NCBI GenBank assembly: GCA_902782225.1
Contig: CACZMF010000018.1
Span: 1 to 64,000 of the forward strand
From: an uncultured Bacteroidia bacterium
GTDB lineage: Bacteria; Bacteroidota; Bacteroidia; Bacteroidales; UBA932
DNA: 64,000 nt
Direction: 5' to 3'
In this document: positions 56,328 to 64,000 of the stretch, one piece after another
How the letters are laid out: each line of letters starts with the position of its first letter
Position numbering within the stretch: the first letter of the stretch is position 1
Notes under the pieces: model-generated
What the model was told of the DNA's origin: nothing
Seen by the model: only the letters and a program-made list of their open reading frames with translations
Databases searched by the model: none
Translations under genes and position numbers: made by a program

Positions 56328-57347
56328 TTATGCCCTGCCGGCAAGATGCTTCTCCCATGCCCATGCTGAAGCGAGGGTCTCTTCGATGGTGCGGGTGGCC
56401 TTCCAGCCGAGTTTCTCGTTGGCGAGGGTGGGGTCGGCCCAGATGGCAACCACGTCGCCGGGCCTGCGGGGGGCTATGCGGTAGTTGAGTTTCAGATTGT
56501 TGACCTTTTCGAAGGAAGTCACCAGCTCGAGCACGGACAGGGGGCGGCCGGTGCCGATGTTGAAGATTTCGTAGGGTTTGTCCATACGCTCCTCAATCAT
56601 ACGGGTCACGGCGCAGACGTGGGCACGGGCGAGGTCCACGATGTCGATATAGTCGCGCAGGCAGGTGCCGTCGGGGGTGGGATAGTCGTTGCCGAAGATG
56701 CTCAGGCACTCGCGCTTGCCGATGGCGGTCTGGGTGATGAAGGGCACGAGGTTGTTGGGCACGCCGCGCGGCAGCTCGCCGATGAGGGCGGACGGGTGGG
56801 CGCCGATGGGGTTGAAATAGCGCAGGGCTATGCCGTGCATGCCATAGGCCTTGACGCAGTCGCGCAGGAAGTCCTCGCACATCTGCTTGGTGTTGCCGTA
56901 GGGCGACGTGGCTTCCTGGCGGGGGGATTCTTCAGTGACCGGGGTCTTTTCCGGCTCGCCATACACGGTGGCGGAGGAGGAGAAGAGCACGTGGGTGCCG
57001 TGCTTGCGGGCGGCCTCCAGCACGTTGAGGAACGAATCCAGGTTGTTCTTGTAATACATCAGAGGCTCGTCCACGGACTCGCCTACGGCTTTGTAGGCGG
57101 CGAAGTGGATCACGGCGTCGATGGTGTAGCGGCTGAACAGCGCCTCAACGGCGGCAGAGTCGCAGAAATCTATCTTTTCAAAGGGGAGCTGCCTGCCGAG
57201 TATGGCGCAGACGCCCTTGTAGTTGGTTTCGTCGCAATTGGACATGTTGTCGGCGATGACCACGTCGTAGCCGGCCTGGGTGAGCTCCACGGTCACGTGG
57301 CTCCCGATGAATCCGGCTCCGCCGGACACGAGTACTGTTTTCTTCAT
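56328..57347 (-). CDS. galE: UDP-glucose 4-epimerase
   Basis: This 339-residue cytoplasmic SDR enzyme interconverts UDP-glucose and UDP-galactose. NAD site GGAGFIGSH (9-17), substrate-site VIHFAAYKAVGESV, SSSATVYG (Ser123-125) and catalytic Tyr150-x3-Lys154 in SPYGNTK are all present. Length is normal. It heads the long minus-strand run to 45571 and has a full promoter 6 nt before its ATG. Confidence 0.97.
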   Translation of the reverse strand: MKKTVLVSGGAGFIGSHVTVELTQAGYDVVIADNMSNCDETNYKGVCAILGRQLPFEKIDFCDSAAVEALFSRYTIDAVIHFAAYKAVGESVDEPLMYYKNNLDSFLNVLEAARKHGTHVLFSSSATVYGEPEKTPVTEESPRQEATSPYGNTKQMCEDFLRDCVKAYGMHGIALRYFNPIGAHPSALIGELPRGVPNNLVPFITQTAIGKRECLSIFGNDYPTPDGTCLRDYIDIVDLARAHVCAVTRMIEERMDKPYEIFNIGTGRPLSVLELVTSFEKVNNLKLNYRIAPRRPGDVVAIWADPTLANEKLGWKATRTIEETLASAWAWEKHLAGRA

Positions 57348-57353
57348 AACCTA

Positions 57354-57385
57354 CAAAAATAGGCATTTTTGGATGAAGATACAAA
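57354..57385 (-). promoter_or_regulatory. galE promoter, near-leaderless
   Basis: On the minus strand, TTTG (57385-57382), 20 nt and TATTTTTG (57361-57354), then 6 nt and the galE ATG. It overlaps the divergent trmB promoter across 57368-57385. Confidence 0.82.
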
Positions 57386-57399
57386 AATCATTATTTTTG
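57368..57399 (+). promoter_or_regulatory. trmB promoter, near-leaderless
   Basis: TTTG (57368-57371), 20 nt and TATTTTTG (57392-57399), then 6 nt and the trmB ATG at 57406. The two -33 regions of trmB and galE occupy the same DNA. Confidence 0.82.
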
Positions 57400-57405
57400 T
57401 GGCAT

Positions 57406-58209
57406 ATGGGACACGACAAACTACGGAAATTCGCTGAGAACGAGACTTTCGCCTGCCTGCTGCAGCCCTCGGCCGAGGAGTTGCTGCGCGACGGCTATTT
57501 CGCACTTCGCGACCACCCCGTCAAGGGACATTGGAGCGAGCGCTTCGAGAATCCGGAAGCCCCTCTGGTGCTGGAACTTGGCTGCGGCAAGGGGGAATAC
57601 ACCATCGACCTTGCGCAGCGCGAGCCGGGCAGCAACTACGTGGGCGTGGACATCAAGGGAGCGCGCCTCTGGAAGGGGGCCAAGTACGCCACCCAGCACG
57701 CACTGGGCAATGTCGGCTTTCTCCGCACCCGCATAGAATTCATCAGCGCGTTCTTCGCCCCGGGCGAGGTGTCGGAAATATGGCTGACCTTCTCCGACCC
57801 GCAGGTAAAGAGCGAGAATTCCCGGCTCACTTCGCCCGTGTTCCTGGAGCGCTACAGCCGCTTCCTCGCCCCCGGCGGCAAAATCCACCTCAAGACCGAC
57901 TCGCAGTTCCTCTACCAGTACACGCTCGCCGTGTGCCGGGCGAACGGGCTGCCGGTGCCGGCCTGCTCGGAGAACCTCTACGCTGAGCCTGAGCGATTTG
58001 CGCCGTGCCTTACGGAGGTGCAGACCTTCTACGAAAAGATGTTCCGCGAGCAGGGCTACCCCATACGCTACCTGTGCTTCCAGCCGGGCCCGGGGTCCTT
58101 TGTCAGCCCCTCGGACTTCGATCCGGATTACTGGAGGAGCATCGAGGGCAACCGCACCCTCTTCGGCCGCGACACCGCCGAAACCCGCCGGCAGAAAATG
58201 AAAAAATAG
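57406..58209 (+). CDS. trmB: tRNA (guanine-N7-)-methyltransferase
   Basis: This 267-residue SAM-dependent enzyme makes m7G46 in tRNA. VLELGCGKGEYTIDLAQREP is the SAM site, followed by YVGVDIKGARLWKGAK, IWLTFSDPQVKSENSRLTSP and IHLKTDSQFLYQYT. The start MGHDKLRKFAENETF is fixed by the promoter 6 nt upstream; the frame reaching back to 57280 overlaps galE. It lies 12 nt before the CocE-type hydrolase gene. Confidence 0.96.
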   Translation: MGHDKLRKFAENETFACLLQPSAEELLRDGYFALRDHPVKGHWSERFENPEAPLVLELGCGKGEYTIDLAQREPGSNYVGVDIKGARLWKGAKYATQHALGNVGFLRTRIEFISAFFAPGEVSEIWLTFSDPQVKSENSRLTSPVFLERYSRFLAPGGKIHLKTDSQFLYQYTLAVCRANGLPVPACSENLYAEPERFAPCLTEVQTFYEKMFREQGYPIRYLCFQPGPGSFVSPSDFDPDYWRSIEGNRTLFGRDTAETRRQKMKK

Positions 58210-58221
58210 CATCCCTTCGTT

Positions 58222-60054
58222 ATGAAAAAGTCATTGTTATTCATTGCTTTTGCCCTGCTCCTGTGCTGCGGGGGAGGACTGTGCCGGGCGTCTGTGGCCG
58301 GACCGACGGACGAGTGGCTGAAGGAGAATTACACCAAACGGGAAGTGTCGATCCCGATGCGGGACGGCGTGCGGCTCCACACTTCCGTGTATGAGCCGGC
58401 AGATTCCCTGCCGCACCCGGTCATAATGCTCCGGACCCCCTACGGAGTCAGGCCTTATGGGGCGGAGTTCGCCGGGAGCCTGAAGAGCTGGATGAGGATG
58501 TTTGCGCTGAACCACTATATCATTGTGTTCCAAAGCGTTCGGGGCACCTACCTGAGCGAAGGGACATACGAAAACATACGGCCGCTCAAGGCCTTCGGCT
58601 CGGAATGGAGGCAGGCGGACGAAGCCACGGACACCTACGACACTGTGGAATGGCTGCTCAGGCACACGAGGACGAACGGAGCCATGGGCGTGAAGGGCGT
58701 GTCGTACCCGGGATTCTACGCCACGCTAGCCGGCCTCAGCGGGCACCCGGCCATCAAGGCGGTCTCGCCCCAGGCGCCGGTGACCGACTGGTGGCGGGGA
58801 GACGATTTCCACCACAACGGGGTGTGGATGCTGGACGCCTGTTCGTTTGCCAGCAGTTTCTTCCGCGTCCGCAAGGAGCCCTCGGAGAAGGGACCGAAAG
58901 CCCTGGTGCAGATCGACCGCGACATCTACAGCTACTATATGCAATTCCCTGATTTCCAGTCGCTGGCGGCAAACTTCGGGGAACGCCTCCCCTTCTGGGA
59001 AGAGATGCTGCAGCATCCCGACTACGATTCCTGGTGGGCCGAACGGAACGTGGCCCTGAGGCTTCGCAACGTGCGTCCGGCCGTGATGGTGGTGGGCGGC
59101 AACTATGATGCGGAAGACTGCTACGGCGCCATAGAGACGTATGCCGCACTGCGCCGCCAGTCGCCCTCGACCGAGGCGTATTTCGTGTATGGCCCGTGGC
59201 CGCACGGGGGATGGCAGGATTCCGGATACACCGGTCTTGGCGACTCATATTTCGGTGTGGGCTCGACGGACTATTTCATGGAAGAGATTGAGTATCCGTT
59301 CTTTGCGTATTACCTGGAAGGCAAGGGGTCAAGGCCGGCCCCTGTGCACATCCTCCCTTCCCGGGCCCTGGACGGCAGCACGGCCTACGACGCCAACCAG
59401 GACTGGAAGGAGTATTCGGAATGGCCGCTGGAGCAGCGCCGCGAAATTCCGTTCTACCTGACCGGCAAGGCCCTTTCCAGGAAGCGCCCCTGCGGATCCC
59501 CCAAGGCCAGGCAATATGTCTCCGACCCCTCGGATCCGGTGCCCTATATGGAGAAGATGAACAACCGCCGCAATGCCAGCTATATGGCTGCAGACCAGCG
59601 GTTTGCAGGCGGACGGAAAGATGTCCTGGTCTATAGGGGCGCCCCCCTGAAGGAGGACCTTCTCTCCGAGGGTCCCGTGCCGGTGCACCTTATGGTGTCG
59701 CTTTCCACCACGGATGCCGATTTCATCGTGAAGATTATCGACGAGCGGCCGGATGGCTACCGCATGCTGGTGCGGGGCGATTCTTTCCGCGCCCGCTACC
59801 GCCACAGCCTGTCCGCCCCCGAGCCGGTCACGCCCGGCGAGCGCACGGCCATCGACTTCACCCTCAACGACATAGCCCACATTTTCCAGAAGGGCCACCG
59901 CATAGTCGTGCAGATCCAGTCTTCCTGGTTCCCCCTGATGGCCACCTCGCCTCAGTTCTTCCAGGAGAATCCCTACACGGTCCCCGCCGCGGACTACCGC
60001 CCCTGCGAAATCAAGGTCTGGAACGACTCCCGGGTGGTGATTCCGGCGATTTAG
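58222..60054 (+). CDS. CocE/NonD-family alpha/beta hydrolase, exported
   Basis: This protein of 610 residues has a signal peptide (MKKSLLFIAFALLLCCGG then Gly-Leu-Cys-Arg-Ala). The X-Pro dipeptidyl-peptidase S15 domain (about 40-370) has nucleophile Ser161 in VKGVSYPGFYATL, and a C-terminal jelly-roll (PepX_C, about 400-605) follows. The family acts as dipeptidyl-peptidases, acylases or esterases, and the substrate cannot be told. Located 12 nt after trmB and probably co-transcribed. Confidence 0.9.
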   Translation: MKKSLLFIAFALLLCCGGGLCRASVAGPTDEWLKENYTKREVSIPMRDGVRLHTSVYEPADSLPHPVIMLRTPYGVRPYGAEFAGSLKSWMRMFALNHYIIVFQSVRGTYLSEGTYENIRPLKAFGSEWRQADEATDTYDTVEWLLRHTRTNGAMGVKGVSYPGFYATLAGLSGHPAIKAVSPQAPVTDWWRGDDFHHNGVWMLDACSFASSFFRVRKEPSEKGPKALVQIDRDIYSYYMQFPDFQSLAANFGERLPFWEEMLQHPDYDSWWAERNVALRLRNVRPAVMVVGGNYDAEDCYGAIETYAALRRQSPSTEAYFVYGPWPHGGWQDSGYTGLGDSYFGVGSTDYFMEEIEYPFFAYYLEGKGSRPAPVHILPSRALDGSTAYDANQDWKEYSEWPLEQRREIPFYLTGKALSRKRPCGSPKARQYVSDPSDPVPYMEKMNNRRNASYMAADQRFAGGRKDVLVYRGAPLKEDLLSEGPVPVHLMVSLSTTDADFIVKIIDERPDGYRMLVRGDSFRARYRHSLSAPEPVTPGERTAIDFTLNDIAHIFQKGHRIVVQIQSSWFPLMATSPQFFQENPYTVPAADYRPCEIKVWNDSRVVIPAI

Positions 60055-60087
60055 GGCGGAAACCATAGGATTTGCGATAAAAAGTAA

Positions 60088-60095
60088 TAAATTTG
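60088..60095 (+). promoter_or_regulatory. -7 element before the small ORF
   Basis: TAAATTTG lies 36 nt before the small ORF ATG; a TTTG at 60071-60074 is too close (13 nt) for a normal -33, so the upstream box is uncertain. Confidence 0.5.
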
Positions 60096-60131
60096 TGCTT
60101 TGCGGGTTATTATCGACAACTACATAAACAT

Positions 60132-60254
60132 ATGGAAATAAAGTATATCAAACCGTGTATCGAGGTTGAGGAAATGCTTCCCTGCCTTTTGATTTGCGAC
60201 AGCCTGAAAGACGGCGAGCTGATCGACGTCATTGATGAACCCATGTTTACTTAA
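60132..60254 (+). CDS. 40-residue small protein, KYIKP-type leader peptide family
   Basis: This 40-codon frame starts MEIKYIKPCIEVEEM and ends DEPMFT, with Cys at positions 9, 18 and 22 and an acidic second half. The beginning KYIKPxIEVxE matches a kind of tiny protein I recognise upstream of lipoprotein genes in Prevotella and Bacteroides; most are unannotated and of unknown role. It sits 13 nt before the fimbrillin/BACON lipoprotein, with the ribosome binding site for that gene in between. A small secreted factor, a RiPP-like precursor or a regulatory leader are all possible. Confidence 0.7.
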   Translation: MEIKYIKPCIEVEEMLPCLLICDSLKDGELIDVIDEPMFT

Positions 60255-60267
60255 AGGAGGAAAGGTT
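60255..60267 (+). promoter_or_regulatory. strong Shine-Dalgarno site
   Basis: AGGAGGAAAGGTT, with GGAGG 7 nt before the ATG of the lipoprotein gene. Strong SD sites are uncommon in Bacteroidota, where most genes lack one. It selects the start at 60268 over the ATG at 60232, which overlaps the small ORF. Confidence 0.8.
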
Positions 60268-62223
60268 ATGAAAAAACAAGTACTTACAGCCCTTGCGCTG
60301 ATGTCGCTGGCGGCCGCCTCCTGCAAGGTGGACGTAGAAACCGCTCCAGCACCCGTATTCGGTGAGGAGTTTGTCATTTCAGCCGACTGCGGCAGTCCGG
60401 ACACCCGCATGGAGCGCGACGGCGCCGGCAAGATGTACTGGAGCCCGGGAGACGAAATAGGAGTGTTCGTTATCCAGGAGGATGGTACTCAGGTCGACAG
60501 AAACGAGCGGTTCACCGCAATGCTCGATGCCCCCGCCTGCACGACCAAGTTCAGTGCGGTGGTTCCCAGTGGCTGGGAGCCGGCAGAGTATTATGCCCAC
60601 CTGACAGAAGTCTGGAGCGATGCGACGCTGGAACATATCGCCATTTTTCCGTATGTTGCGGGCAGGGGCGGCGGTTTCTCGTCAACATTCCAGCCGCCGA
60701 GCTCATATATTAACAAGTTCACTTTCAGCGTGAACTTCACCGATGTCCAGCAGGGTATACCGGGCACCTTCGATCCTTCCTTATGGGTAGCCATGGCCTG
60801 GTCAAAGAACGACCACTTCTCCTTCTCGTATCCATTCGGCGGCATCAAGTTCTCGGTGGTCAGCGAGAATGTTTCAAAGGTCACCATCACCTGCGGCGAA
60901 AAATACAAGAATGACTTCTTTGCAAGTTCAAAGATGGATATCTGTATATATCCCGACGGTACATCCCAGCCCTCGTCTTATAGTGGCACTTTCTATAAGA
61001 CCCTGGAAATGATTCCGCAGGGCGGCACTTTCACGCCTGGTGAAACTTATTATTTTGTGGTTCCTGCCACCAATTTGATGGGAGGCATCTCCTTCGGTTT
61101 CGAAAAGACCGACGGTTCCGTTGCCAAACGTTCCGTGGTTCCTTCCGGCAGCCAGAGCATCTGGATCAAACCGGGACGTTTCAAGACCCTGATGGAGGCC
61201 GACAGCGGCTGCGAATGGAAGATGCCTGCTCCTGATGTGACTCCGACCAGCATCGATCTTCCGAAGTACGGAGGCGAAGCTAAATTCGACGTGAAATGCG
61301 GCAAGGAATATACTGTCACATGCGACCAGGACTGGCTGGTTAATATGGGCGGAGCCGGCGATCCGGTTGCCGACAAGTGCACCCACACCTTCGTGGTCAA
61401 GCGCAATTACGGTGCCGCCAGGACCGCAACCATCAACGTCACCAGCGAGGGTGGAACGGTTCCCGTTACGGTCACTCAGGCCGCCGGCGAGCCGCTTGCG
61501 GACTATCCGTCCATCGTGCGGCACCACCTGGTTCTCGCCAACATGTCCACCGACTGCAATTCCGGAGCGTGGCCGGCCGAACTTGCCGAGAACAAGGCGG
61601 AGTACGGCGACCTGTTCGAATATGTATGCCTCTTCTATGACTCAACCAATGGGTGGAACGAGTGCCATACAGAACACACGCAATACAAGAATAAAAACCC
61701 CGACTATTATTATTACTTCGATGGCAGACGCCAGGTGAAGAGCCGGATGAAGACTATGGTTCCTGTGTTTGCAGCCGAATCGGATGACGTTTATCCGACG
61801 CTGACTTCCATAGGCCTGTCTTCCAGCGTCGAAGGCAAGACCCTTTCCGTGGACCTGTCCGTCTATGCCTATATTGCCCAGCCTTACCGGATTGCGGTAT
61901 ATGTTACGGAGAATGCCAGGAATGTAACGGGCATTAATGTCTGGGAGAATACCTACAAGAACGTCGCCCATTATATGATAAACGAAGACAGTGGCAACAT
62001 TGCCGGAAAGATGTACCAGCTGTCGAAGGGCATGAACGAAATCCACCTGTCGCGGGAGCTTCCTGTCGAGGTGAACGGTACCAGTTACTCCATCCTGGCT
62101 TACATCCAGGCCCCGTATGATGAGCAACCCGTTATCCGCGACGGGGACTTCTACGGCTACTATTACGTGGACAACTGCCGCCTCGTGCCCGTCGGCACCA
62201 CGGTCGGCACGGAAGTGAAATAG
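60268..62223 (+). CDS. fimbrillin-like/BACON lipoprotein
   Basis: This 651-residue lipoprotein (LMSLAAASCKVD, Cys19) has an N-terminal fimbrillin-family region (about 35-320) starting with the signature MYWSPGDEIGVFVIQEDG. A BACON domain (about 325-415: TPTSIDLPKYGGEAKFDVKC, DQDWLVNM, TVPVTVTQAAG) follows, then a C-terminal beta region of unknown family. It is probably displayed on the cell surface as a pilus-like or mucin-binding component. It is preceded by the small ORF and the SD site, and is convergent with the repeat lipoprotein 6 nt away. Confidence 0.82.
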   Translation: MKKQVLTALALMSLAAASCKVDVETAPAPVFGEEFVISADCGSPDTRMERDGAGKMYWSPGDEIGVFVIQEDGTQVDRNERFTAMLDAPACTTKFSAVVPSGWEPAEYYAHLTEVWSDATLEHIAIFPYVAGRGGGFSSTFQPPSSYINKFTFSVNFTDVQQGIPGTFDPSLWVAMAWSKNDHFSFSYPFGGIKFSVVSENVSKVTITCGEKYKNDFFASSKMDICIYPDGTSQPSSYSGTFYKTLEMIPQGGTFTPGETYYFVVPATNLMGGISFGFEKTDGSVAKRSVVPSGSQSIWIKPGRFKTLMEADSGCEWKMPAPDVTPTSIDLPKYGGEAKFDVKCGKEYTVTCDQDWLVNMGGAGDPVADKCTHTFVVKRNYGAARTATINVTSEGGTVPVTVTQAAGEPLADYPSIVRHHLVLANMSTDCNSGAWPAELAENKAEYGDLFEYVCLFYDSTNGWNECHTEHTQYKNKNPDYYYYFDGRRQVKSRMKTMVPVFAAESDDVYPTLTSIGLSSSVEGKTLSVDLSVYAYIAQPYRIAVYVTENARNVTGINVWENTYKNVAHYMINEDSGNIAGKMYQLSKGMNEIHLSRELPVEVNGTSYSILAYIQAPYDEQPVIRDGDFYGYYYVDNCRLVPVGTTVGTEVK

Positions 62224-62229
62224 CAACTG

Positions 62230-63339
62230 TCAGATCCCGGCGAGTACCTGCTGGATGGCGGCCATAACCGCACTGTAGTCGGGAAGCCCCTGAATGGCCG
62301 TGAGGATGTTCGACAGGGCTGTGGCCAGATCTGTGTTAACCTTGCCCGAAAGGGTGCCGAATGCCGCCGACACATCGTCAATGGCCTTCGAAAGCCCGCC
62401 TTCCACATCGCCAAGCTGCTGCTTAAGGGCGCCAAGCGCCGTCTGCACCAGGCTAATGGCCGACGCGTCATCGGCAAAACCGCTGTTCAGGACCGTCAGG
62501 ATGGCCCCAAATTTGGTCTCCAGACCTGTTGTCTGACTCTTTACGGCCGTCTCGATGGACGCCAGTTTTTCGTCCAGCGTGCCGTCAAGTGCGGAAATCG
62601 CCTGCTGGATAAGGCCCATTTCTTGTTCCAGGCGGTTTCCGGCCGTAGAGATGTCTCCCAAAGACGCCTCTATCAACGCCAGTTTCGTCTCCAGGCCAGT
62701 GGTACGGCTTTCGACTGCCGACCGGACGGCATCCAGTTTCTCGTCCAGTGTGCCTCCAAGCGAGGACAGGGCCACGGAAATCAGGGCCTGCGCCGCACCA
62801 CTGTCGGCAAAACCATTTTCGAGCGCCGCGTCGATCAGGCCCAACTTGGTGTCCAGACTCGATGTCCCTGCCGCCACGGCGTTTTCGATGGCCGACAACT
62901 TCTCGTCAAGCGTGCCGCCAAGCGAAGCAATTGCCTGCCTCAACAACGCCTGACGCTCCAGGTCGCCGGCAAAACCGCTTTGGACGGCTGCGTCGATCAA
63001 GCCCAGTTTCGTTTCAAGACTGGTCGACCCTGCCTGTATGGCCGCCTCTATTGCAGCCCGTTTCTCATCAATCGTGCCTCCCAAAGCTTCGAGGGCCTGG
63101 CGAATCAGGTCAATCGCCGACTGGCCGTCGGCAAGCCCCTGGCGTATCAAGGACTCGATGCGCGCCATCTGTTCCGAGAGCGACCGGCCCGACTGTTCGA
63201 TCGTCGAAACGACTTCGCTGTAATCCGTATCCAGCGCTATGCGAAGATCTTCCTGCCCGTTCTCGCAGCCACATGGGACCAGCAGGGCCATGCCGGTAAG
63301 CAAAAGGGCGGAAATACTTGTCTTTTTCATGTCTTTCAT
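62230..63339 (-). CDS. lipoprotein with four 54-residue helical repeats
   Basis: The protein has 369 residues, with a lipoprotein signal (LLVPCGCEN) and a helical body. Four repeats (about 87-305) follow the pattern GGTLDEKLxAIExAV, SLETKLGLIDAAL and NGFAD, with periods 54, 54, 57 and 54 residues. The last 60 residues are helical without the repeat. Probably an extended coiled-coil spacer on the surface, not an enzyme. ATGs at 63339 and 63330 are both possible starts. It is followed by a convergent gene and preceded by the truncated gene at the right edge. Confidence 0.75.
   Translation of the reverse strand: MKDMKKTSISALLLTGMALLVPCGCENGQEDLRIALDTDYSEVVSTIEQSGRSLSEQMARIESLIRQGLADGQSAIDLIRQALEALGGTIDEKRAAIEAAIQAGSTSLETKLGLIDAAVQSGFAGDLERQALLRQAIASLGGTLDEKLSAIENAVAAGTSSLDTKLGLIDAALENGFADSGAAQALISVALSSLGGTLDEKLDAVRSAVESRTTGLETKLALIEASLGDISTAGNRLEQEMGLIQQAISALDGTLDEKLASIETAVKSQTTGLETKFGAILTVLNSGFADDASAISLVQTALGALKQQLGDVEGGLSKAIDDVSAAFGTLSGKVNTDLATALSNILTAIQGLPDYSAVMAAIQQVLAGI
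62425..63081 (-). repeat. four tandem in-gene repeats of 162-171 bp
   Basis: DNA for the helical repeats of the preceding lipoprotein; units start at the Gly-Gly-Thr-x-Asp-Glu-Lys motif. Copies keep the motif but differ elsewhere, so the array is not a recent clone. Confidence 0.8.
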
Positions 63340-63346
63340 GGGAATG

Positions 63347-64000
63347 CTAATTCACGATCGTTACTATCAGACTATACGAGAAGGATAGCGCCAGTATCTT
63401 GAACTGAGGGTCGGTCTCCGTGGGGAAGGTCCACAGGTCGTAATGGGCCGTCAAGCCGAATTTTGCTCCGGGCACAGGATCTGCATGGAACCTCACTGCC
63501 AATTTCAGCGTTTCCGGCAGCAGCTGGGCCGACATCTTAAAATAAGGGCCCTCAAGGTCTCTATATTGTTCCTGCAGAATAAAACGGCCCTCCAGCCAGG
63601 ATCTCTCCAGACCAAGTTTAGAGAGCAAGCTTCTGATATCGACTACCGCGGTATTGTCGCCCTGGATATCGTTAACCCCGACAATGGCACTTTCAGGGAA
63701 AAAGACGGAATTGTACCATCCGATCTTGAAATTATGGATAGTATCCCTCACATTCCAACGATCCTTGAGGACCAGTTTGCCCAGCAGAGACTCATGCTTG
63801 ACACAGGAGGAATCCTTGAAATTATGCCAGAGACGCCAGCCGCCGCGGTCAGCCGGATCTTTGGCCGGCCAGTACTGGGTATAGGTGACACCAGCAGTAT
63901 CGGGTATGAAAACAATCATCCTTTTTGCCTTGTCCAATTGAATGAAAACCGGTGCTATGGAGTCGTTCATCGGGAGAAAATCCACCGATTCGATGAAATC
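63347..64000 (-). CDS. C-terminal part of a beta-rich surface protein (truncated at window edge)
   Basis: The frame stays open to position 64000, so the start is beyond the window; 217 codons are visible. It contains AVVDIRSLLSKLGLERSWLEG and ends LSFSYSLIVTIVN. The segment resembles GLDIRALLKELGFRGGLLAW in the DUF4988 lipoprotein at 2506-5436, so it may be a member of that kind of protein, but the similarity is short. It ends 7 nt before the repeat lipoprotein, probably in one operon. Confidence 0.6.
   Translation of the reverse strand, partial: DFIESVDFLPMNDSIAPVFIQLDKAKRMIVFIPDTAGVTYTQYWPAKDPADRGGWRLWHNFKDSSCVKHESLLGKLVLKDRWNVRDTIHNFKIGWYNSVFFPESAIVGVNDIQGDNTAVVDIRSLLSKLGLERSWLEGRFILQEQYRDLEGPYFKMSAQLLPETLKLAVRFHADPVPGAKFGLTAHYDLWTFPTETDPQFKILALSFSYSLIVTIVN

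Noticed and set aside
62425-63081. CRISPR-like array
   Set aside because: The repeats are 162-171 bp, in-frame protein repeats with diverged interiors; no short direct repeats with unique spacers or cas genes were found anywhere.

Overview
The window is chromosomal DNA from a GC-rich member of the Bacteroidales (phylum Bacteroidota), probably an uncultured or Alistipes/Rikenellaceae-like gut lineage. The evidence is the 16S rRNA 5' end at the left edge, Bacteroidota promoters of the form TTTG-N19/20-TAnnTTTG, SusC/SusD and DUF4249/TonB-receptor pairs, BACON, Fib_succ_major and DUF4988 surface lipoproteins, a FrdC/SdhC-type cytochrome b, and core genes (pyrH, frr, dus, lpxK, galE, trmB, pepT) of Bacteroidales type. 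The species cannot be fixed from sequence alone. I see no transposase, integrase or CRISPR array.

Layout: (1) 1-320, 16S 5' end on the minus strand with its promoter, divergent from a small outer-membrane barrel gene. (2) 8854-1030 (minus), an operon of two tandem GH20 beta-hexosaminidases, a DUF4988 lipoprotein and a polysaccharide flippase. (3) 9.6 kb, a cytochrome b558 subunit with its own promoter and no sdhA or sdhB beside it. (4) 15.4-9.6 kb (minus), an unusual TonB receptor with an extra N-terminal domain, a DUF4249 lipoprotein interrupted by an in-frame TGA, and an MG2-like protein. (5) pyrH-frr on the plus strand. (6) 28.6-16.9 kb (minus), an AT-richer accessory island: a sigma factor, a C39-like/RyR/zinc-ribbon protein, a giant Ig-repeat/Fib_succ lipoprotein, a membrane-anchored TIR protein, a TPR/BACON barrel-like protein, further lipoproteins and a TonB-C domain protein. 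Three of its promoters share a bipartite element unlike the housekeeping promoter. (7) dus-lpxK-GH2 on the minus strand. (8) tRNA-Ser(CGA) followed by a plus-strand polysaccharide-utilisation-like locus (GLUG lipoprotein, ECF sigma, FecR, SusC, SusD, alpha/alpha-barrel lipoprotein) that ends at a duplicated tRNA-Ser 3' end and a GH2 scar. (9) 57.4-45.6 kb (minus), a long tightly packed run galE, surA-like, OstA-like, OPT transporter, pepT, DUF4886, acyltransferase, BASS transporter. (10) trmB and a CocE-type hydrolase on the plus strand, divergent from galE. (11) A 40-residue small ORF with a strong ribosome binding site in front of a fimbrillin/BACON lipoprotein, then on the minus strand a lipoprotein with 54-residue repeats and a truncated gene at the right edge.

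Most of the window concerns the cell envelope: glycan capture and trimming (GH20, GH2, SusCD), lipid A and outer-membrane biogenesis (lpxK, SurA-like, OstA-like) and displayed lipoproteins. The most novel part is the 16.9-28.6 kb island. It appears to encode its own sigma factor and matching promoters, and it combines a TIR domain inside the cell with adhesin-like lipoproteins outside, which suggests a surface-sensing or conflict system.
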